Assembly (NCBI GenBank): GCA_945486175.1
Contig: CALYTA010000032.1
Span: 1-8,304, forward strand
Length of the DNA stretch: 8,304 nt
Direction: 5' to 3'
DNA from: an uncultured Clostridia bacterium
GTDB lineage: Bacteria > Bacillota > Clostridia > Oscillospirales > Butyricicoccaceae
Each line of letters starts with the position of its first letter. Within the stretch, counting starts at the first letter, position 1. Positions 1-5,353 of this stretch are shown here, in pieces. A model generated the notes under the pieces. The model was given only the letters and a program-made list of their open reading frames with translations. It did not search any database and was not told where the DNA came from. A program made the position numbers and the translations under genes.

Positions 1-1
1 C

Positions 2-469
2 GTGTGCGGTGAGATTTCCGGACTGAATATTCTGCGTGCGTCCAAGAGCTACATGCCGGATGGCTGCTATTTCCTGATTACGCACAAAAACGCCGTGCTG
101 ATGCCGTATAAAATTTCTGACGCAAAGGTACACAACGACCCGGTCGGCGTATCCGGTGCGCTGATTGAAGGCCGCCATTACTATGACGCCTTCGTGCTGG
201 GTGCAAAGTCCGCGGGTGTATATGCGCTTGTGCTCTCGGCAAACAAGCTCTCCACGCCGTCGATTACCATTTCCAGCGGAAGCGCGACCATCAGCAAGCC
301 GACCGGTGCGTCCGAGGTGCGCTATACCACCGACGGCACCGACCCGCGCTATTCCGACAGTGCAAAGGTGTATTCGTCTGCCATTACCGTGGACACCGGA
401 ACGGTTGTGCGTGCGGCGGCGTTTGCAGATGACAAATTCACCTCTTCGGTTGCCGAAAAGACGGCATAA
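2..469 (+). CDS. Phage major capsid protein, C-terminal part, with fused chitobiase-like (CHB_HEX_C/Ig-like) domain
   Basis: The gene enters from the left edge; the GTG at base 2 is almost certainly an internal valine codon, so only the last 155 residues are visible. Residues 1-80 look like the end of a phage major capsid protein: a hydrophobic stretch reading FLITHKNAVLMPYKI, then an NDPVGVSGALIEGRHYYDAF segment of the type seen in capsid proteins of Clostridia phages. Residues about 84-153 form a separate beta-rich domain with the motif RYTTDGTDPRYS (107-118), the signature of chitobiase/beta-hexosaminidase C-terminal (CHB_HEX_C) domains. Fused Ig-like domains on capsid proteins usually project from the shell as decoration and can bind glycans. 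It ends with TAA, 72 bases before the next phage gene. The capsid assignment rests on residue pattern and on the neighbouring head-tail genes; the CHB_HEX_C-like call is firmer. Confidence 0.72.
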   Translation: MCGEISGLNILRASKSYMPDGCYFLITHKNAVLMPYKISDAKVHNDPVGVSGALIEGRHYYDAFVLGAKSAGVYALVLSANKLSTPSITISSGSATISKPTGASEVRYTTDGTDPRYSDSAKVYSSAITVDTGTVVRAAAFADDKFTSSVAEKTA

Positions 470-526
470 TACGGCAGAATGCGGCAGCCGGGTGCGGATG
501 TGCCCGGCTGTCCGGCTGACGGACAG

Positions 527-534
527 AAAGGAGG
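527..534 (+). promoter_or_regulatory. Strong ribosome binding site that sets a TTG start
   Basis: AAAGGAGG lies 7 bases before the TTG at 542-544. This frame also has an ATG at 479, but that codon has no Shine-Dalgarno sequence in front of it and would extend the protein with a low-complexity stretch. The TTG is therefore the better start. Confidence 0.75.
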
Positions 535-541
535 ATGCCGA

Positions 542-913
542 TTGACCGGCAGACAAGTATATGAACAGGCGCTGGTCCTGCTCGGCATGGAGCACGACGA
601 GGTGCCGTGGCTGGAACACATGGCGGCGGGCTGTCTCAATCAGATGCTGGCAGACCGGCTGTATGAGCAGGGTGCGCTGTGCCGCGCACAGGGCAGGGAT
701 GCACCCGCTGCCGCGCCCGTGATGGAGGAATTGGACGAGGAAGTTCCCTATGATGAGCTGTTCGTGCGCGAATGCTTCCCGTATGGGCTCGCGGCACTGC
801 TCATCGCGGAGGATGACCGCACGATGTTCAATTGGCTGATGAGTGAATATGAACGGCGTGCCGCCTATTATGCGCCGTGCACGCTGACAGACCTGCAGGA
901 GGCGGACGAATGA
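542..913 (+). CDS. Phage head-tail adaptor-like protein (123 aa)
   Basis: A small, probably all-helical protein translated from TTG at 542. It contains the segment PYDELFVRECFPYGLAALL (roughly residues 65-83) followed by an acidic EDDR turn and a FNWLMSEYERRAAYY helix. This helix-acidic turn-helix layout resembles the small adaptor/connector proteins that sit under the portal in many phages and that are encoded directly after the capsid gene. The position, between a capsid gene and a nozzle-like gene, fits that role. Its stop codon overlaps the next start as ATGA at 910-913, which points to translational coupling. An Ala/Pro-rich stretch at about residues 49-60 is probably a loop. No catalytic motif is visible. 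The adaptor function is inferred from size, gene order and the helical pattern; family membership would need a profile search. Confidence 0.62.
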   Translation: MTGRQVYEQALVLLGMEHDEVPWLEHMAAGCLNQMLADRLYEQGALCRAQGRDAPAAAPVMEELDEEVPYDELFVRECFPYGLAALLIAEDDRTMFNWLMSEYERRAAYYAPCTLTDLQEADE

Positions 914-2691
914 GCGCGCCCTATCAGTTTTCCGAAGCGGATGTGGTACAGGAAATTGCTGTCGAACGGTTTGCAGGTGTGGATTTTGCATCCCATCAGA
1001 CCAAAGTGGATTGGGCGCGTTCGCCGGATGCCTGCAACATGATCGCAAATGACACCTTTTTCCCGGTCAAGCGCACGGGCTACCGCAGGGTCGCCAAATT
1101 TGACGGCGAAATTTTCGGGCTGCACCGGTTTGAAGACGATACGCTGTGCCATGAAGGGAAAAACCTGTGGCGGCTGGAGGACAACGGCGCGCATACAAAG
1201 CTGTATGACGACATGAATGAAGGGAAATCGACTTCCTTCCTGATGAACGGAAAGCTGTGGCTGCTCGACGGAAAGACGTATCTCGTCTATGACGGCGAAG
1301 CAGCACAGCCGGTGCGCGACATCGCCTATGTGCCGACGACAACCATCGGCAGTGCGCCGGCGGGAGGAGGCACCAGCCTTGAGGCGGTCAATCTGCTCAC
1401 TCCGAAACGCATCAACACGTTTGTCGGGGACGGCACCAGCAAGGTATTCCAGCTGGATTGCACCGATATCGACGTAGAGAGCACGGAGTGCACGGAATTT
1501 TCCATTAAAATGGTCAATACGGTCACCGGAAGAGTCACATTTGAAGAGGCACCGCCGGATGCGGGCGGACTCGCCAACGTCATTATTTCCTTTGCAAAAA
1601 CGACTGGGCATCCCAGCATCGACCGCTGCCGCATCTGCGGGCTGTACGGCGGCAAAAACGATACGCGCGTGTTCCTCTCCGGTAATCCGGACGAGCCCAA
1701 CTGTGACTGGCAGTCCGGACTGTATGATCCCACCTATTTTCCGGATACCGGATACACGCGCATCGGCTCGGATGCATCCGAAATCATGGGCTATGCCAGA
1801 CAGTACGACACGCAGGTTGTGCTCAAATCCGACGGACAGGATGCAAAGCAGTATCTGCGCACATTCGCGCTGGATGAAAACGACAGGCCGAGCTATCCGT
1901 TGCGGCAGGGCGCAGAGGCCGCAGGCGCTGCGAGCCGGTATGCCATCGATGTGCTTGAAGGTACACCGCTCTACCTCTCGCCGCAGGGCGTGATGGGGAT
2001 TTTCGGCACAAATGTCACCGAATACCGCACAATTGCGGGCATTTCCCAGCGCGTTGACCCGCGGCTGAGCCGGGAACCGATGAAGGATGCCGTGGCATGT
2101 GTCTGGGAGGGCAAATACTATCTCGCGGTCGGCGGGCACTGCTATGTCGCGGACAGCAGGCAGGTGGAGAACAGCATACCGGAATGGTATTACTGGGACA
2201 ACATCCCTGCGGTCTGCTTCCTTGCGGACAGCGTCGATGGGAGACTGTGGTTCGGCACGGCGGACGGGCGTGTCTGCGCTTTCTGCCGGGAAACCGACCC
2301 GAATGCCTATCTCGATGACGGTGTACCGACCTGTGCGCGCTGGACAACGCCGCTTTCCGCGCTGGGCGTATGGAACCGCACGAAAACCATTCTGTCGTGC
2401 CGCCCGTTGCTCATGCCGTATGGCTATTCGGGTGCGGATATCTGGTATCGCACAGAACATCTGTGCGCGCGCGTCCATTCGGTGGAATTTTCCCAGTTTT
2501 CCTTTGCACATATGGATTTTTCCCGTTTTTCATTTTTTTCCGCGGCGGCATCCGTACCTGTTCCCGTGCGGCGGCGTGTGCGGCGCGCCTATCTGTTCCA
2601 GGTGGTTGTGCGCAATGACGATGCAGAGCCGTTTGGCCTGCTCGGCATGACACTGCGTTATCAGGTGCGGACGCCCGTGCGGGACCTGTAG
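910..2691 (+). CDS. Phage tail nozzle/stabilisation-like protein, predicted beta-propeller (593 aa)
   Basis: The start is ATG at 910, with AGGAGG at 897-902 seven bases upstream and the ATG overlapping the previous stop codon; an in-frame ATG at 877 has no such site. The protein is beta-rich with repeated short strand-turn-strand units, for example GKLWLLDGKTYLVYDG (114-129), GKYYLAVGGHCYVADSR (401-417) and DGRLWFGTADGRVCAF (443-458), as in beta-propeller blades. The N-terminal FAGVDFASHQTKVDWARSPD segment (21-40), which picks out disordered or docking residues before a 'sites with parameters' fold, and the C-terminal LFQVVVRNDDAEPFGLLGM region (562-580) match the general pattern of podovirus stabilisation/nozzle proteins (P22 gp10 and T7 gp12 types), which close the tail tube below the adaptor. 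A Phe/Ser-rich stretch (FSQFSFAHMDFSRFSFF, 527-543) precedes a basic patch RRRVRR. The role is inferred from fold-like features and gene order; a general tail or 'hub' protein is the alternative. Confidence 0.65.
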   Translation: MSAPYQFSEADVVQEIAVERFAGVDFASHQTKVDWARSPDACNMIANDTFFPVKRTGYRRVAKFDGEIFGLHRFEDDTLCHEGKNLWRLEDNGAHTKLYDDMNEGKSTSFLMNGKLWLLDGKTYLVYDGEAAQPVRDIAYVPTTTIGSAPAGGGTSLEAVNLLTPKRINTFVGDGTSKVFQLDCTDIDVESTECTEFSIKMVNTVTGRVTFEEAPPDAGGLANVIISFAKTTGHPSIDRCRICGLYGGKNDTRVFLSGNPDEPNCDWQSGLYDPTYFPDTGYTRIGSDASEIMGYARQYDTQVVLKSDGQDAKQYLRTFALDENDRPSYPLRQGAEAAGAASRYAIDVLEGTPLYLSPQGVMGIFGTNVTEYRTIAGISQRVDPRLSREPMKDAVACVWEGKYYLAVGGHCYVADSRQVENSIPEWYYWDNIPAVCFLADSVDGRLWFGTADGRVCAFCRETDPNAYLDDGVPTCARWTTPLSALGVWNRTKTILSCRPLLMPYGYSGADIWYRTEHLCARVHSVEFSQFSFAHMDFSRFSFFSAAASVPVPVRRRVRRAYLFQVVVRNDDAEPFGLLGMTLRYQVRTPVRDL

Positions 2692-2692
2692 G

Positions 2693-2700
2693 AAAGGAGA
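2693..2700 (+). promoter_or_regulatory. Ribosome binding site of the fourth phage gene
   Basis: AAAGGAGA lies 6 bases before the ATG at 2707 and directly behind the TAG stop of the preceding gene. It fixes the start and shows that the two genes belong to one transcript. Confidence 0.7.
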
Positions 2701-2706
2701 TGAAAT

Positions 2707-3339
2707 ATGGAATCGTTGAATATTGAGGAATTGTACCGTGCCGCGGAGCAGAGTCGGCTGAATGCCTTTGAATCTGCGCGGCAGGACAGTCTGAAGCGCC
2801 TGCAGAGCAATCTGGATGACATCGGTGCATCCTACCGCAGCAGTGTGACACAGGCGCAGACCGCCTCGCGCATCTCTGCGCTGGGACAGGAGGAAAAGCT
2901 CGCCGCATCCGGCCTGAGCAGCGGCGGCAGCTATGCCACACCGACCTCCGGCTATACGGAGACTGCCCGTGTGGCGGCGGACAACAACCTGCGCAGCAAC
3001 CTGAATACCCTGTCTGCGGCGCGTCTGCAGCAGGAACAGGAGGCGCGCAATGCGAGCAATACGGAAATTGCGCAGGCCAGACAGAGCTATGAAAACAGCG
3101 TGTCGGATATCCGCACACAGATGGCACAGGCGCAGATCAACCAGTACAACGCAGACCGCGAATACAATTACAATGTGAGTACGACGGCATATCAGCAGGC
3201 GATGCAGCGCTGGCAGACCTATGGCGTGGTGCTCCCGGCAGACGCAGCCATTCTCGGCGTCCCGGCAGGCACACGGACCGCATCCAGCGCATACAACAAT
3301 GCAAAGCTGGCGCTCGAACGCTGGAAAGCACTGCTCTGA
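2707..3339 (+). CDS. Phage virion-associated protein of unknown function, Gln/Ala-rich coiled protein (210 aa)
   Basis: This is the last gene of the phage block, 15 bases after the nozzle-like gene. Most of the protein is predicted helical and rich in Gln, Ala, Asn and Ser, with long coiled-coil-like stretches (about residues 8-66 and 86-172) broken by a Gly/Ser/Thr-rich linker (67-83, GLSSGGSYATPTSGY). It has no cysteine, no signal peptide and no membrane segment. The C-terminal part differs: AMQRWQTYGVVLPADAAILG (165-184) followed by a VPAGTRT turn and a final helix, which looks like a small defined module. Polar helical proteins in this position are often internal or ejected virion proteins, or tail assembly factors, of podoviruses. 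I do not recognise a named family, so the virion role is inferred from context only. It ends 11 bases before a terminator hairpin. Confidence 0.6.
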   Translation: MESLNIEELYRAAEQSRLNAFESARQDSLKRLQSNLDDIGASYRSSVTQAQTASRISALGQEEKLAASGLSSGGSYATPTSGYTETARVAADNNLRSNLNTLSAARLQQEQEARNASNTEIAQARQSYENSVSDIRTQMAQAQINQYNADREYNYNVSTTAYQQAMQRWQTYGVVLPADAAILGVPAGTRTASSAYNNAKLALERWKALL

Positions 3340-3342
3340 GCG

Positions 3343-3384
3343 AAAAAAAGTCCCGCAGAAGGAAGGTTCCTTTTGCGGGATTTT
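3343..3384. terminator. Bidirectional intrinsic terminator between phage operon and antiporter gene
   Basis: TCCCGCAGAAGGAA (3351-3364) pairs with TTCCTTTTGCGGGA (3367-3380), a stem of about 13-14 base pairs with one G-U pair. On the + strand it is followed by TTTT. On the - strand it is followed by a run of seven T (the A run at 3343-3349), so it should end both convergent transcripts and is stronger for the antiporter side. Confidence 0.85.
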
Positions 3385-3405
3385 ACTGTGTGTCAAATAG
3401 AAAGC

Positions 3406-4602
3406 TCAGGTTTTGGCAGCTGCGTCCGGCTGTTTGTCGCTCATGACCATCTTCAGCAGAATCGGGGTGATCAGCGTGGTGACAATGACGACCAGAATGA
3501 CCGGTGCGAACAGCGTGTCGGGTACCAGGCCGACAGCAGCGCCCTTTTGTGCGACAATCAGCGCGACCTCACCGCGGGATACCATGCCCACGCCGACGCT
3601 CAGTGCTTCCTTGCTTGAAAATTTGCAGAGCTTTGCGCCCAGGCCGCAGCCGATGATCTTGGAGAGAATCGCGATGACCAGCAGCAGCACGGCAAACAGC
3701 AGCAGGGCAGGGGTCAGGCCGGCCAGATTGGTCTTGATGCCGACGCTGGCAAAGAAGACCGGCGCGAACAGCATATACGAACAGATATCGATCTTGCGTG
3801 CAACGTAGTCGCGGATGTTGGACAGGTTGCACAGCAGCAGGCCGGCAAAATATGCGCCGGTGATATCGGCTACACCAAAGAACTGCTCTGCACAGTAGGA
3901 CAGCAGGAAGCAGAATGCCAGTGCATAAATAGCGACGCGGCGGTGCATCTTCTTGGCAAACGAGGTGCTCAGATGCTTGAAATACTTGTAAACCAGGAAG
4001 CCGACGATGGCGATGAAGACAAAGAACAGTACAATCTTCAGCAGTACCATGCCGATCTGTACATCCGGGTTGGTAAAGCTGGAAACGACAGTCAGGACAA
4101 CAATGCCGAGGATATCGTCGATGACGGCGGCGCCGAGGATGGCAGTGCCGACTCTGCCTTTCAGCTTGCCCAGCTCGCGCAGGGTCTCGACCGTGATGCT
4201 GACCGAGGTTGCAGTCAGGATGACGCCGACAAAAATTGCCTTGAGGAAATGCTGCGGATCGCCCTCTCCGTTAAAGAAGACAAGGTACAGCCCCGCGCCG
4301 CCCAGCAGCGGAACAATGACGCCGGCACAGGCGATGACGAACGATGCCAGACCGGTTTTCTTCAGTTCCTGCAGGTCGGTTTCCAGACCGGCGGCGAACA
4401 TCAGCATGATGACGCCGATTTCACTGATGACGGAAATAAAGCTGTCCTCGATGACGAGGTTCAGAACAGACGGGCCGAGGATCAGGCCGGCGACCAGAGC
4501 GCCGACAACCTGCGGCATTTTGACCTTGCCGGAGGCCAGGCCAAGCACCTTCGTGGACAGAAGGATGATGGCAAGCACGAGAAGAAATGTATAGGATGTC
4601 AT
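3406..4602 (-). CDS. CPA2-family cation:proton antiporter (NapA/KefB-like membrane domain, 398 aa)
   Basis: An integral membrane protein with about 11-13 hydrophobic segments over its whole length and a short polar C-terminus (DKQPDAAAKT). It exchanges a monovalent cation (Na+ or K+) for protons across the cytoplasmic membrane and so serves pH and salt balance. Family signs are GALVAGLILGPSVL (34-47), MFAAGLETDL (68-77), the ILTATSVSIT stretch (128-137) that would form one broken helix, the ion-site pair D162-D163 in GAAVIDDILGIVVLT, ITGAYFAGLLL (247-257), FFASVGIKT (283-291) and SRGEVALI (342-349). Two adjacent aspartates are typical of electrogenic CPA2 exchangers. There is no C-terminal TrkA-N/RCK nucleotide-binding domain, which separates it from full-length KefB/KefC. 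The start is ATG at 4602 with a modest AAGGGG site 8 bases upstream. It is a single-gene unit with its own promoter and terminator. Ion preference cannot be read from the sequence. Confidence 0.93.
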   Translation of the reverse strand: MTSYTFLLVLAIILLSTKVLGLASGKVKMPQVVGALVAGLILGPSVLNLVIEDSFISVISEIGVIMLMFAAGLETDLQELKKTGLASFVIACAGVIVPLLGGAGLYLVFFNGEGDPQHFLKAIFVGVILTATSVSITVETLRELGKLKGRVGTAILGAAVIDDILGIVVLTVVSSFTNPDVQIGMVLLKIVLFFVFIAIVGFLVYKYFKHLSTSFAKKMHRRVAIYALAFCFLLSYCAEQFFGVADITGAYFAGLLLCNLSNIRDYVARKIDICSYMLFAPVFFASVGIKTNLAGLTPALLLFAVLLLVIAILSKIIGCGLGAKLCKFSSKEALSVGVGMVSRGEVALIVAQKGAAVGLVPDTLFAPVILVVIVTTLITPILLKMVMSDKQPDAAAKT

Positions 4603-4675
4603 AAATACAGCCCCTTCTTTTGATTGATTTTGTGCAAAACGTATAAGGTGTGCGTTTTTTCTCTTCAGTCATAAC

Positions 4676-4704
4676 ATTATATATGGTTTAAGTTCCAAAA
4701 TCAA
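4676..4704 (-). promoter_or_regulatory. SigA-type promoter of the antiporter gene
   Basis: Read on the - strand, TTGATT (4704-4699) is followed after exactly 17 bases by a perfect TATAAT (4681-4676). Transcription would start near 4669, leaving a leader of about 65 bases before the ATG at 4602. The 12-base sequence TTTTGGAACTTA overlaps the -35 box and spacer and is also found upstream of the ferredoxin gene. Confidence 0.78.
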
Positions 4705-4929
4705 GAAAGCAATTTGGGCTGGATTGTGCGAAAAGCAGACGAAAAAAGTTTCCAATTAACGTGAAAAAAGAAGAAATGACCCTTTTATGCGGTTCTGCGT
4801 GCGTCAAAAGGAAAATAATGTTTTTTATTGTCACGAGTGTTAAAAAGTTGCAAAAAGTTGCGGGTCAACATCGCCCTGCCGGATGTATTTTTGCCGCATG
4901 GAACGGGCTGCTGCGGCTGGCCTGGCATG
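4705..4929. other. Non-coding stretch between antiporter promoter and ferredoxin terminators
   Basis: Together with the promoter and terminators this makes up a 413-base gap between genes. I see no credible gene: a short + strand open frame from 4761 has no ribosome binding site, no family resemblance, and runs on through both terminator hairpins. The left half is A/T-rich and the right half (from about 4860) is G/C-rich. The only structure I can name is the tandem repeat at 4842-4861. Confidence 0.5.
4842..4861. repeat. Perfect 10-bp tandem direct repeat
   Basis: AAAAAGTTGC occurs twice with no spacer (4842-4851 and 4852-4861). It lies more than 130 bases from either flanking promoter, so it could be a remnant or a protein-binding direct repeat; nothing shows which. 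Confidence 0.6.
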
Positions 4930-4958
4930 AAAAAAACGGGGCGTTTCCCACCGCCCCG
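4930..4958 (-). terminator. Second (distal) intrinsic terminator downstream of the ferredoxin gene
   Basis: On the - strand CGGGGCG (4958-4952) pairs with CGCCCCG (4943-4937) around an 8-base loop and is followed by seven T (4936-4930). This is a textbook hairpin plus U-tract and the stronger of the two stacked terminators. Confidence 0.85.
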
Positions 4959-4960
4959 CA

Positions 4961-4994
4961 AAAGAGAAAGACCCGGCGATGAACACCGGGTCTT
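4961..4994 (-). terminator. First (proximal) intrinsic terminator of the ferredoxin gene
   Basis: On the - strand AAGACCCGG (4994-4986) and CCGGGTCTT (4976-4968) form a 9-base-pair stem with a 9-base loop, followed by the T-rich TCTCTTTT. It begins 21 bases after the ferredoxin stop codon. Confidence 0.8.
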
Positions 4995-5015
4995 CCATAC
5001 GTGCATAAGTAAGAA

Positions 5016-5186
5016 TTACGCCTGAGCAATAGCGCCAACCGGGCAGTTGCCAGCGCAGGAACCACAATCGATGCAAGCGCCTGCGTCGATTACATAGCTG
5101 CTGTCGCCCTGAGAGATAGCGCCAACCGGGCACTCGCCTGCGCAAGAACCACAGCTGATGCAAGCATCACTAATCTGATAAGCCAT
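5016..5186 (-). CDS. Clostridial-type 2[4Fe-4S] ferredoxin (56 aa)
   Basis: A small soluble electron carrier of the cytoplasm, expected to take low-potential electrons from pyruvate:ferredoxin oxidoreductase and similar enzymes and pass them to hydrogenase, Rnf or other acceptors. The start is ATG at 5186, with a strong AGGAGGT site (5202-5196) nine bases upstream; the frame stays open further upstream without a site. The 56 residues hold two near-identical halves, each with CxxCxxCxxxCP: C9, C12, C15, C19 and C38, C41, C44, C48, each followed by PVGAI. Each cluster is bound by three cysteines of one motif and the last cysteine of the other, as in classic clostridial ferredoxins, and the length matches that family. 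It forms a single-gene unit with its own promoter and two stacked terminators, which suggests high expression. It is divergent from the Clp gene, with 167 bases between the two starts. Confidence 0.96.
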   Translation of the reverse strand: MAYQISDACISCGSCAGECPVGAISQGDSSYVIDAGACIDCGSCAGNCPVGAIAQA

Positions 5187-5219
5187 TTGTGTAGCACCTC
5201 CTGTAATGATTTCTTCTAT

Positions 5220-5247
5220 ATTGTACCACAAAGCGGGAAAAAAACAA
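5220..5247 (-). promoter_or_regulatory. SigA-type promoter of the ferredoxin gene
   Basis: On the - strand TTGTTT (5247-5242) precedes TACAAT (5225-5220) with a 16-base spacer. Transcription would start near 5213, only about 27 bases before the ATG, leaving room for just the ribosome binding site. The boxes match consensus at 4 and 5 of 6 positions. Confidence 0.68.
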
Positions 5248-5353
5248 CTCCATTTTTGGAACTTACAGAAAAAAGAAATTCAAAAAGGTACGTCTAAAAG
5301 CGGAAAAACCGGGTAAAGATAAATCAGGAAGCAAAGGAAAGTGAGGGAAAGCG

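Noticed and set aside
868..2511. Long open frame on the - strand (547 codons) opposite the nozzle-like gene
   Set aside because: It is antisense to a gene with a strong ribosome binding site and coherent protein features. Its translation is Arg/Cys/His-rich without domain patterns, as expected for the shadow of a GC-rich gene.
2411..3396. Two overlapping - strand open frames opposite the last phage genes
   Set aside because: Composition is unnatural (Cys, Arg and Pro runs), neither has a ribosome binding site, and one runs through the bidirectional terminator.
3943..4623. Open frame on the + strand opposite the antiporter
   Set aside because: The Asp/Gln/Gly-rich translation is the antisense reading of hydrophobic helices. 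The - strand product is an unmistakable antiporter.
4861..4878. GGGTCAACA as a possible CtsR half-site
   Set aside because: Only one partial GGTCAA is present, with no second heptad at the required spacing, and it lies on the far side of the ferredoxin gene from the Clp start.
4761..4982. Possible 73-residue + strand gene in the spacer
   Set aside because: It has no ribosome binding site or recognisable motif, and it reads through two hairpins that serve as terminators for the opposite strand.
4840..5163. Cys/Trp/Arg-rich - strand open frame overlapping the ferredoxin
   Set aside because: It is an out-of-frame reading of the duplicated ferredoxin halves, so its apparent internal repeat is a by-product of the two 4Fe-4S motifs.
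5251..5261. TCCATTTTTGGA as an operator palindrome
   Set aside because: The arms are only four to five bases around an A/T loop, which is too weak to call without conservation data. The overlapping 12-base shared motif is the stronger observation.
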